NCBI RefSeq assembly: GCF_000411255.1
Contig: NZ_KE150412.1
Coordinates: 2,569,133 to 2,633,132, forward strand
DNA from: Paenibacillus sp. HGH0039
Lineage (GTDB): Bacteria > Bacillota > Bacilli > Paenibacillales > NBRC-103111
Direction of reading: 5' to 3'
DNA length: 64,000 nt
The position numbers and the translations under genes were made by a program. Numbering within the stretch: position 1 is the stretch's first letter; every line of letters begins with the position of its first letter. The notes under the pieces are model-generated. The model was given only the letters and a program-made list of their open reading frames with translations, was not told the DNA's origin and did no database searches. Positions 46,579 to 53,913 of the stretch are shown in pieces.

Positions 46579-47963
46579 TAGACGCCCCTCTTCAGCCGGG
46601 AAGCCGGAACCCAGGCGTCTTTCTCGTACCCCCGCACTTCCCAGTACCCGATATGCTCATCGCGGATCAGCTCGATGCTCTGAAGCCACTTGACCGATTT
46701 GTAGGCGTACATACTCGGGACGATAAGGCGGACAGGCCCTCCAAGCTGCTGCGGGATGGGTTTGCCGTCCATGAGCAGCGCGACGAGCACTTCATCCATG
46801 CGGGCCTGCTCCAAGCTGAGGCAGTCGGTATAAACCCCGTCCCCGGAGATGAACTTCACGAATCCGGCTCCGGGCTGTACCCCTGCCCGTCCGAGCAGCT
46901 CGGACAGCCGGATGCCCTCCCAGGTCACGCTGTTCACCGACCAGCCGGTCACGCAGTGAAAGTCGCTGACCTGGACGAGGCGTTCCACCTGCTGCAGCTC
47001 CTCCCAGGTGAATCGGAGCGGCTTGTCGACCATCCCCGACACACTGAACGCCCAGTTGTCGGAGGAGAACGCGGGGATTTCCGTTACCGTATAGATCCGG
47101 AAATCCCCCTTCGCCCCGCCGCCGACGGGAGGCGACGATTCCGCCAGCGGCACGGGGGCCGGAAGCATGCGGTTCGCATCCGCGCGCACCGCCTCTTCCA
47201 GCCCTCCCCCGCCGAAGAGATTGCCCCGGGCCCACCTGACGAACGATGGGCCGATCACGACCGCGAGCGCCGCCGCCGCGCCCAGCTTCAGGAAGGCGCC
47301 CCGTGTCATGCGCCTTCCCAGCGACTCGCTCCACGCGCTCGCCTGAGTCGCCGCCCCGCCGGCATCCCGCGTCTCGTCGCGGAAGACGGCGCCCGTATCC
47401 GCGCGCAGGATAGGCTGCCGCGCATCCGCCTGCGGACGTGCGGCTTCGGCTGCCCGTGCAGGCGGACTCGACGCGGATGCGGAGGCAGGCAGCTCCGCGC
47501 TGCGCTTCTTCACCCAGCGGCTGCGGGTGACGGAGTGGTAGAGCAAATACGGCACGCCCACCCACGTAAAAGCATCGTGGATGAACAGGGCCGTATTGCT
47601 CCACACCGGCGGCAGGCTGCGGAACTGCCACAGGATGACGCCGCTGACGATCCAGCCGGCCGTAAACACAAGCACGCCGGCGAGATTGCCCTGCTGCCCG
47701 GCTTTCCTGCGCTTGCGCAGCTGCCCCAGATGCTTGGGAAGCAGCGGCACGTACAGCGCCAGCAGGAGGATGGAGAAGACGCCGAGCCAGATGTGCCCCT
47801 GCTTCAGCACCACACGCAAAGCTCCGAGGTCGCCGCGGATCCAGCCGATGCTGAGCACAATGCCGGTCAGGGCCAGAACAAGCGTGACCCAGGCATTCCA
47901 GGCGTGCAGCCGGTTCAGCTTCTTGCCGAACCCGGCCGACAGCCAGTTGTTCTTACGTTCCAT
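46578..47963 (-). CDS. Cytochrome b-like membrane domain fused to sulfite-oxidase-like molybdopterin domain
   Basis: A 461-residue fusion. Residues 1-150 hold four membrane segments with His in LNRLHAWNAW, QGHIWLG and ALFIHDAFTW, positioned like haem ligands of a b-type cytochrome. A low-complexity Ala/Arg linker follows, then a short hydrophobic segment after GRRMTRGAFLKLG (about 215-245). The C-terminal domain is the sulfite-oxidase molybdopterin fold with ligand Cys in DFHCVTGWSV and QQLGGPVRLIVPSMYAYKSVKW. The substrate is unknown. The plan implies electron exchange between a Moco enzyme and the quinone pool in one chain. Confidence 0.85.
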   Translation of the reverse strand: MERKNNWLSAGFGKKLNRLHAWNAWVTLVLALTGIVLSIGWIRGDLGALRVVLKQGHIWLGVFSILLLALYVPLLPKHLGQLRKRRKAGQQGNLAGVLVFTAGWIVSGVILWQFRSLPPVWSNTALFIHDAFTWVGVPYLLYHSVTRSRWVKKRSAELPASASASSPPARAAEAARPQADARQPILRADTGAVFRDETRDAGGAATQASAWSESLGRRMTRGAFLKLGAAAALAVVIGPSFVRWARGNLFGGGGLEEAVRADANRMLPAPVPLAESSPPVGGGAKGDFRIYTVTEIPAFSSDNWAFSVSGMVDKPLRFTWEELQQVERLVQVSDFHCVTGWSVNSVTWEGIRLSELLGRAGVQPGAGFVKFISGDGVYTDCLSLEQARMDEVLVALLMDGKPIPQQLGGPVRLIVPSMYAYKSVKWLQSIELIRDEHIGYWEVRGYEKDAWVPASRLKRGV

Positions 47964-47989
47964 ACCGGCCTACTCCTCCCGCTTCATCG

Positions 47990-48008
47990 TTAACGTGATT
48001 AACGTTTT
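47990..48008. promoter_or_regulatory. Repeat element upstream of the oxidoreductase
   Basis: TTAACGTGATTAACGTT: direct copies of TTAACG 9 bp apart, also readable as AACGT-5 nt-ACGTT. It lies 30 bp before the start codon and may bind a regulator. Confidence 0.35.
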
Positions 48009-48063
48009 TTCATGTGAATGGTTTTTTTTCTATTTTAACAAAGGGCCATGCCCTCCCACAAAA

Positions 48064-48092
48064 AGAGACCGCAAGACAGCGGTCCTCTATCT
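48064..48092 (-). terminator. Hairpin after the pterin dehydratase gene
   Basis: GAGACCGC-6 nt-GCGGTCCTC stem, 25 bp past the stop, followed on the minus strand by TCTTTTTGTG. Confidence 0.7.
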
Positions 48093-48114
48093 ATCCTCCG
48101 GCCGGAGCCGGAAG

Positions 48115-48414
48115 CTAAGCTACGGGAAGCACACCATCGTATTGTACCGCCGAAGTAAAATCAAGGTCTGTGAGACCGCCCGCATCATGCGTGCTGAGCT
48201 GCATCGTGACCCGTCTGTCGTCCACTTTGATAAAGGGATGATGCTTTAGAGACTCTGCCACATCGGCCACCCGGCGGACAAAATCAATGGCCGTTTTGAA
48301 ATCACGACATTCATAGGTCTTCTCGATTGTACGTTCGTCCCGCAAATTCCAGCCGTTCAATCCGGCCAGCTTCACGGCCACCTGATCGTACGAAAGCTTG
48401 TTTGCAGCAGCCAT
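48115..48414 (-). CDS. Pterin-4a-carbinolamine dehydratase
   Basis: A 99-residue enzyme recycling 4a-hydroxytetrahydrobiopterin. The family signature is intact: ESLKHHPFIKVDDRRVTMQLSTHDAGGLTDLD (in pieces), i.e. HHP, TH and GGLT. In bacteria lacking aromatic hydroxylases, members often assist molybdopterin or folate metabolism; a molybdopterin oxidoreductase gene is next door. It starts 20 bp after the histidine kinase stop, with GGAGG 7 nt before the ATG, so it is likely in the same transcript. Confidence 0.92.
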   Translation of the reverse strand: MAAANKLSYDQVAVKLAGLNGWNLRDERTIEKTYECRDFKTAIDFVRRVADVAESLKHHPFIKVDDRRVTMQLSTHDAGGLTDLDFTSAVQYDGVLPVA

Positions 48415-48434
48415 TGTGTTCCCTCCTTTCCCCT

Positions 48435-50777
48435 CTAAGCAGAAATACCCTCCAGGAATGGGATTCGAATCTCGATTTGTACACCTTTTCCACGCTCGGT
48501 ATCCATATAGAACTCACCGTTCATCAGCAGCACCCTTCCCTGCATCTGATCGAGCCCGATGCCCGCCCCCGAAATAATCCGGTTCTTGCGGTTCATCTCT
48601 TTTACCTGGCGATCGAACCCGATACCGTCATCCTCATACAACAGACTGATGCTGCTGTTCTCCTCCACCAGACGGATCGTGACATGCTCGGCCTGCGAAT
48701 GCTTCTTCGCATTATTGAGCAGCTCTTGAATTACCCGGAACAGGTGCTTCTTCCTTTCGACCTCAAGCAGCTCGATCTGCGCCGTACAGTCGGCGATAAA
48801 ATTAACCTGAAATTCGCTGTAGGAACTCTCCACATCGACCAGTTTGCGGATACTGCCGACCAGCCCCGTCTTTTGCAGCACATAAGGATTCAGTTCGAAG
48901 CAGCTCTGCCGTAAGTTTTCATTAATCAAATCGATATGCGTCAGAATGCCCGTCAACTGCCCGTACTCGTCCGTCATCTTGGGGAAACGCTGAAGAATCG
49001 GGTACAGCCTTCTTTTGAGCAGAAAAAGATCCTGCATCGTCGTATCGTGCAAGTCCATCGCAATGCGGATGCGCTCCTTCTCCTGGATGTCGTACATCGT
49101 TTTGCGGAGCCACACAAATTCCGGCGTTGCCTCTTCGTTCGGGATATTAGCCATCAGCTCGTACATTTTCAGCGTCAGCTTGCGGATGAGGTATACGTTC
49201 TCCAGACTTGCGGACAGATAAGTCACGATTAAATTGATCCAGTGCCGGTCCTCTTGGCCGAGATGCGTGTTGGACTTTTTGCCGGTTACAACCAGGAAAC
49301 TTCGATACTCTTCGTGCCGGTTGATCTCAAAAGCCGTATACTTGTCCCCTTTGTAGACTCCATTTTCCATAGAGGTTTTAACATCTTCTTCATCAATGTC
49401 ACCCGCCGTGATCACTTGGATGCCTTCTTTTTCTACAAATACGATGGCTCCGCCGTGGATGTCGAGGGTATTGACAATATCGTTGAGGATGATTTCCTTA
49501 AGTGCGTTAAAATTGGTGATCGTTCCAAGAGCTTTGGAAATTTTCTTAAGGGACTGCTGTAAAAAGTACTTACGAGGAAACATGAATTTTTCGAGTTTTG
49601 TAGTGAAGTATTCCATGGAGTAAGCGAAGATGGAGAAAATAAATAGGATGACTGTAAATATATAAGTGATTTCTATCCATGAAATATGTCTATGAAAAAT
49701 AAAAGTAATGCAAGATATAGTAATAACACTCGGCACAATTGAAATCGTTGCTGAAAACAAAATTCGGCGCATATATAAATCCAAATCGTAAAGTTTCTTA
49801 GATAAGATCAAATAAGCAAATGAAACAGGAAAAATGAATACAAACCAGCTTGTGTAAAAAGAGTGTACTAGTTCCCTTTGAATAATCAAAGCAGGAAGAA
49901 AAGAAAGCAGAGCAAACGGCGCAAAGCTGATGAATAAAGAATACCAGATCGTTTTCAGCAAAGAATTTAGTTCCCTGTTCCTTTTAACTTTTTTATTGAC
50001 TTGGTGTAAAAGCCAGAAATTATTGAACAAGCAGCACAAAAAACATGGAATAACTATCAGGTTAAACCATATATAAACATCATAAGCAAGAGGATCGATA
50101 AAATATAACATCCGGATAAGCGTACAGAAAATGATGATACTATACCAAAACCGCAAAGCACACTCGGACGGAATATTTATCCTTTTCTGTTTGAAGAAAA
50201 AGACTAAAAAATGCAAGAAAAAACAGGGGATAAGAACAATAAAAGTGGATATTAAGATCTTCGCCGAAATATCTCCTCTGTTGGAAGCTCCCAAAGCCAT
50301 AAATGTTGCCCCGATTGCAAAAAAAACAAGGGCAAGGTATTTTGCAGACATTTCTTGATTATTACTGTTTCCTTTACGATAAATGAAGCCGGCCAAAGAA
50401 AAGCAAACCATTTCAAAAAATAGTGCAATCAAATCATGTATCTGAATATTTACTTTTTGATCAAAATGAATGTCTATTACTTCAGAACCCCTGGCAACAG
50501 TCAGAGCATTTGCCTTCTCTATATTTCGCCATAGTCTGAACTCTGTATGATCCATCGAATCCTTGCCGTTGATTTGTTGTATAACATCCCCATTTTTTAA
50601 ATCATAATATTTACCCACACCCAGAGGATCGAACGAATCGACACTCCATTTTTTCTCAGAATTCTCTTTTAAATAGATCCCTAAGTAAGGATTCGTATAG
50701 ATCAAATTGAGAAAGCGAGCCTGTAAGCTTACAAATATTAAAAAACATAAAAAAATGATAAGATTTCGCTTAGTCAA
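48435..50777 (-). CDS. ComP-like membrane histidine kinase with PDZ-like domain
   Basis: A 780-residue sensor. One N-terminal membrane segment, a PDZ-like extracytoplasmic part (about 40-105; GVGKYYDLKNGDVIQQINGK), then about nine membrane segments (112-395), a GAF-like region (about 420-550), and a HisKA_3 kinase with His577 (RIAMDLHDTTMQD), N box ELLNNAKKHSQA and G boxes DDGIGFD and GAGIGL. This layout is that of ComP, the receptor of the ComX pheromone. Start is TTG after GAGGTGA. Codons for the first ~405 residues are AT-rich; the rest match the host. No response regulator is adjacent. A small peptide gene is divergent from it. Confidence 0.87.
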   Translation of the reverse strand: MTKRNLIIFLCFLIFVSLQARFLNLIYTNPYLGIYLKENSEKKWSVDSFDPLGVGKYYDLKNGDVIQQINGKDSMDHTEFRLWRNIEKANALTVARGSEVIDIHFDQKVNIQIHDLIALFFEMVCFSLAGFIYRKGNSNNQEMSAKYLALVFFAIGATFMALGASNRGDISAKILISTFIVLIPCFFLHFLVFFFKQKRINIPSECALRFWYSIIIFCTLIRMLYFIDPLAYDVYIWFNLIVIPCFLCCLFNNFWLLHQVNKKVKRNRELNSLLKTIWYSLFISFAPFALLSFLPALIIQRELVHSFYTSWFVFIFPVSFAYLILSKKLYDLDLYMRRILFSATISIVPSVITISCITFIFHRHISWIEITYIFTVILFIFSIFAYSMEYFTTKLEKFMFPRKYFLQQSLKKISKALGTITNFNALKEIILNDIVNTLDIHGGAIVFVEKEGIQVITAGDIDEEDVKTSMENGVYKGDKYTAFEINRHEEYRSFLVVTGKKSNTHLGQEDRHWINLIVTYLSASLENVYLIRKLTLKMYELMANIPNEEATPEFVWLRKTMYDIQEKERIRIAMDLHDTTMQDLFLLKRRLYPILQRFPKMTDEYGQLTGILTHIDLINENLRQSCFELNPYVLQKTGLVGSIRKLVDVESSYSEFQVNFIADCTAQIELLEVERKKHLFRVIQELLNNAKKHSQAEHVTIRLVEENSSISLLYEDDGIGFDRQVKEMNRKNRIISGAGIGLDQMQGRVLLMNGEFYMDTERGKGVQIEIRIPFLEGISA

Positions 50778-50798
50778 TATACTTCACCTCTACAGAAT

Positions 50799-50806
50799 GT
50801 TATAAT
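50799..50806 (+). promoter_or_regulatory. Extended -10 promoter of the peptide gene
   Basis: TGTTATAAT: TG-n-TATAAT extended -10 with no clear -35. The predicted start is about 50813, 30 nt before the ATG. The kinase's promoter must lie in the same 65-bp divergent gap (minus strand TTGTTA, 15 bp, TATAAC is possible). Confidence 0.55.
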
Positions 50807-50842
50807 TACTTATATTTTCTAACAATTAAAGGAGGTTTTGGC

Positions 50843-50998
50843 ATGGATCAAACTCTTATTTTATGGTCGCCGGAATTGAAGAAAGAAATCAGGTCAGAAA
50901 AGTTGAAGAATAACAATTCTACTGCACGCTTAAGTATCGAAGAAATCTTAAAGCACCAACTGGAGAAAAATAAAATCTATAAACTAGCATGGTGCTAA
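50843..50998 (+). CDS. Small peptide gene divergent from the ComP-like kinase, possible pheromone precursor
   Basis: A 51-codon frame with a strong AAAGGAGG 7 nt before its ATG, its own promoter and its own terminator. The product is highly charged and helical (begins MDQTLILWSPELKKEI, ends KNKIYKLAWC), lacks a signal peptide, and places Trp50-Cys51 at the very end. ComX precursors are of similar size (about 55 residues), also lack signal peptides and carry an essential Trp near the C-terminus. No ComQ-type prenyltransferase is nearby, and overall similarity to ComX is not evident. It is probably expressed; the role is inferred from position. Confidence 0.6.
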   Translation: MDQTLILWSPELKKEIRSEKLKNNNSTARLSIEEILKHQLEKNKIYKLAWC

Positions 50999-51044
50999 CC
51001 ATTTAATTTAATTAGATTACAATTGGATACGTCTTCTTGGAAAT

Positions 51045-51075
51045 AGCCTCTAATTTTAGAGGCTATTTTTATTCG
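51045..51075 (+). terminator. Terminator of the small peptide gene
   Basis: TAGCCTCTAA-2 nt-TTAGAGGCTA followed by TTTTTATT, about 50 bp past the stop. Confidence 0.85.
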
Positions 51076-51221
51076 AACATTTACCATTTATATTATACAA
51101 AAGGTTATATATACCTGCTAATGATTCTACTAAGAATCCTCAAATTTGGGTAAATGAAATCAAGTCAGGCATGAACGAGAAACGAATGCAAGAAGCGCCA
51201 ACCATCTTTATAAGCAAAAAA

Positions 51222-51280
51222 GGCATTCTTTAAGGAGTAGTGGAGTCCGAACCGCTCCCCACAAATCCTTAAAGAATGCC
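51222..51280 (-). terminator. Long-stem terminator of recQ
   Basis: GGCATTCTTTAAGGA (minus strand 51280-51266) pairs perfectly with TCCTTAAAGAATGCC over 15 bp, followed by TTTTTTGC on the minus strand. The 29-nt loop has a weak inner stem. It lies 39 bp past recQ. Confidence 0.8.
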
Positions 51281-51318
51281 ATATAAATACCTATAAACAA
51301 TAAGTCCCTTACCTCACA

Positions 51319-53118
51319 TCAAAATTCCCCCGCATAAGCCTCCTGCTCCCGCACATATTCCTGCAATAGCTCCAGGAAAGGAAGACCGTAATTGCGGAAC
51401 TTCACCTCGCCGACGCCCTTGATCTTCAACATCTGGGCTTCGGTCGTCGGGCAGCGCTCGCTCATTTCACGAAGCGTGCTGTCGTTGAAAATAATGTACG
51501 GCGGCACTTTTTCCTTCGCGGCCATGTCCCGGCGCAGCAGGCGCAGCTGCTCGAACAGCATGTTGTCCACGGCGGACTCCAGCGGCTGGCTCGGGGTGAC
51601 CTTCTGGAACACCTGAACACGCCCCTGCAAAACCTCAACCGCCGGCGCTTGAAGCCGGACCACAGGATATTGCCCCTCGGACAATCCCATGTACCCTTCG
51701 GCGATCAGCACATTAATTAAATCGGCGATTTCTTTCTCGGTCCGGTCCTTCATAATGCCGTAGGTCGGCAGATTGTCGAACTTGTACTGAAGCACCTTCT
51801 TGTTTCTCGATCCTTTCAGGACGCCGGCAACCATCGAGATGCCGAACCGTTCCTGCATACGGCGGACGCAGGAGAAGATTTTCTGCGCTTCCACCGTAAT
51901 ATCGACGGTTTCACGGTCATCTTTGCACGAGCTGCAGTTGCCGCAGGGAACAAGCTCGCCCTCATCTCCGAAGTACTGCAAAATATAATTTTGCAGGCAG
52001 CGAGGTGTGTGGCAGTAGTCGATCATTGTCTGCAGCTTCTTGTACTCGTTGCTCTTACGGTCCTGGGAAAGCTGATTCTGCTCGATAAGGAATTTCTGCG
52101 TCAGAATGTCCTGGGCGCTGAACAGCAGCATGCATTCGCTGGGATCTCCGTCACGGCCCGCACGGCCCGCTTCCTGGTAATACGCCTCCATGTTTTTCGG
52201 CATATTGTAATGGATCACGTACCGGACGTTGGACTTGTCGATCCCCATCCCGAATGCGTTCGTGGCGACCATCACCCGCACGTCGTCGTAGAGAAAGGCC
52301 TCCTGATTGCGGGCCCGCTCCTCGTCGGAAAGTCCGGCATGATAGTGCCCGGCGGCCAGCCCTTTACGGCGCAGCTGCTCGTACAGCTCGTCTACCTCTT
52401 TACGCGTGGCGGCATAGACAATGCCGGGCTGGTGAGTGTGCGCCTTGGCATAGTCGAAAACAAAGTCGCGTTTGTTGACGCCCCGCAGTACGGACAGCTC
52501 CAGATTGCTCCGGCCGAAGCCCGTTACCACGACCTCCGGGTCGTCTAGTTCCAGCAGCCGGGCGATATCCTGCGTAACCTCCGTTGTCGCCGTAGCGGTA
52601 AAAGCCGCAACGAGCGGACGGCTCGGAAGGTCCTGTACGAACGGAGCTATATTGACATAGCTGGGGCGGAAATCATGCCCCCACTGCGAGACGCAATGCG
52701 CCTCATCTATCGCAACGAAGGAGATATTCATGGAATGCATCCACTGGCGGAACCAGTCGGATTCAAGCCGCTCGGGGGCGATATACAGCAGCTTGTACTT
52801 GCCCTGCATCGCCTCCCTAATCCGGCGACCGGCTTCTCCCGCCTCCAGCGTGCTGTTCAGGAAGGTCGCCGGAATGCCGACCGTATGCAGAGCATCGACC
52901 TGGTCCTTCATCAGCGAGATGAGAGGCGAGACGACTAGCGTGACGCCCTCCATCATCAGCGCCGGGATCTGGTAGCAGATTGATTTCCCGCCGCCGGTCG
53001 GCATAATGCCAAGTGTATCCCGTCCTTCCAGAAGGGCGGAAATGATGTGTTTCTGCCCTTCCCGGAACTCCGGATATCCGTAATACTGCTGCAGAAGCTC
53101 TTGCGCTTTGGCTAGCAT
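51319..53118 (-). CDS. recQ: ATP-dependent DNA helicase RecQ
   Basis: A 599-residue 3'-5' helicase. Motif I MPTGGGKSICYQ, motif II AIDEAHCVSQWGHDFR, motif VI QEAGRAGRDG, the RecQ zinc cysteines (CHTPRCLQNYILQYFG, PCGNCSSC), a winged helix and a C-terminal HRDC domain (LRLLRRDMAAKEKVPPYIIF) are all visible. The ATG at 53118 has AGAGGTG 9 nt upstream; the in-frame GTG four codons earlier is part of that site. Confidence 0.96.
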   Translation of the reverse strand: MLAKAQELLQQYYGYPEFREGQKHIISALLEGRDTLGIMPTGGGKSICYQIPALMMEGVTLVVSPLISLMKDQVDALHTVGIPATFLNSTLEAGEAGRRIREAMQGKYKLLYIAPERLESDWFRQWMHSMNISFVAIDEAHCVSQWGHDFRPSYVNIAPFVQDLPSRPLVAAFTATATTEVTQDIARLLELDDPEVVVTGFGRSNLELSVLRGVNKRDFVFDYAKAHTHQPGIVYAATRKEVDELYEQLRRKGLAAGHYHAGLSDEERARNQEAFLYDDVRVMVATNAFGMGIDKSNVRYVIHYNMPKNMEAYYQEAGRAGRDGDPSECMLLFSAQDILTQKFLIEQNQLSQDRKSNEYKKLQTMIDYCHTPRCLQNYILQYFGDEGELVPCGNCSSCKDDRETVDITVEAQKIFSCVRRMQERFGISMVAGVLKGSRNKKVLQYKFDNLPTYGIMKDRTEKEIADLINVLIAEGYMGLSEGQYPVVRLQAPAVEVLQGRVQVFQKVTPSQPLESAVDNMLFEQLRLLRRDMAAKEKVPPYIIFNDSTLREMSERCPTTEAQMLKIKGVGEVKFRNYGLPFLELLQEYVREQEAYAGEF

Positions 53119-53192
53119 GTTAGATTGCACCTCTTGTTTCTTTTCCTGGGCGGCCCGGCCTTCAAAGGCCGGAACCTCTTTCGTATCCGTGC

Positions 53193-53492
53193 TTACGCGG
53201 ATGTCAGCCGCACAATCGTGACAACCTGATCGTCATGGTCGATCTGAATAAGGTGTCTATCCTTCATATAGCGCACCTTCGCGTCCGCAATCTGGAGCAG
53301 CGGCTCGGAACCGAGTCCGTAGAACACATCGTCGGCCAGCGTACGAAGGCACTCCTGACGGTCTTCCTCGGGAAGCTCATGCCAGTCCGCCTCGCTCATT
53401 TCAAAAAATCCGTAAAACCCGTCCACATGTCCAAGCCCGTTCATCAAATCGCGGATGATGTCTTCGTACTCTCTGCCGAACTTGATCCCCAT
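53193..53492 (-). CDS. Conserved-looking small protein of unknown function
   Basis: A 99-residue acidic soluble protein (EYEDIIRDLMNGLGHVDGFYGFFEMSEADW, then ECLRTLADDVFYGLG in pieces). I do not recognise a family. GGGAGG lies 12 nt before the ATG. It precedes recQ on the same strand by 75 bp and may be in its transcript. Confidence 0.7.
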   Translation of the reverse strand: MGIKFGREYEDIIRDLMNGLGHVDGFYGFFEMSEADWHELPEEDRQECLRTLADDVFYGLGSEPLLQIADAKVRYMKDRHLIQIDHDDQVVTIVRLTSA

Positions 53493-53641
53493 ACGTTTCG
53501 AGTGCCTCCCTTAAGTGGAAAAGGCTCCTGCTCCGGAGCCTTGCTCTTGTGTTCCCAGTATACCACCGGGATGTTTGAATTTCCAAACCTGCGTTCGTTT
53601 TTTATTATTTTAACCGAATTCCTGAATCAGCAGACGTATAG

Positions 53642-53776
53642 TGGTAAAATGGTAGGAAGGCCTCGGCGGCCTCACCCTTTTTCCCCTGCCGGTTCAATCT
53701 TTTTATTACATGCCGGAGCATGCGCAAGCGTGCTCCCAAGCGAGGGCTGCCGCCTCCCGGCAGATGCGGTTTTTTT
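53642..53776 (+). ncRNA. Candidate short RNA or structured leader before the SWIM/SNF2 operon
   Basis: An extended -10 (TGGTAAAAT, 53642-53650) is followed by hairpins AGGCC/GGCCT (about 53655-53671), GGAGCATGC/GCGTGCTCC (53715-53736) and CTGCCG/CGGCAG (53747-53763). The alternative CCGC/GCGG pairing of the last one runs directly into seven T (53770-53776). No ORF with a ribosome site is present. It could be a small RNA or an attenuated leader. The rest of this 420-bp gap holds only a GGCTCC/GGAGCC hairpin near 53525. Confidence 0.35.
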
Positions 53777-53913
53777 ACAAGGCTGAGGCCCCTTTCGCCT
53801 ATCTTGATGGCACGTCTAAAAAATCCTCCATTAGCCAATCCTAAACCAATGGGCAAAACAGGAAAAAATCTGGTACTATGGAGAGATAAGGATACCCCGG
53901 AGGTTCAGAAGGA

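Noticed and set aside
46491-47993. 500-codon plus-strand open frame opposite the molybdopterin oxidoreductase
   Set aside because: Pro/Arg/His-rich shadow; the minus strand carries the conserved Moco domain.
48460-48490. GGGATTCGAATC resembling a tRNA T-arm
   Set aside because: It lies within the end of the histidine kinase coding region and no matching acceptor or anticodon arms exist nearby. No tRNA gene was found in the window.
51222-51280. 15-bp inverted repeat considered as a transposon end or MITE
   Set aside because: The minus-strand T-run directly after the stem and its position behind recQ make it an ordinary terminator; no flanking duplication was seen.
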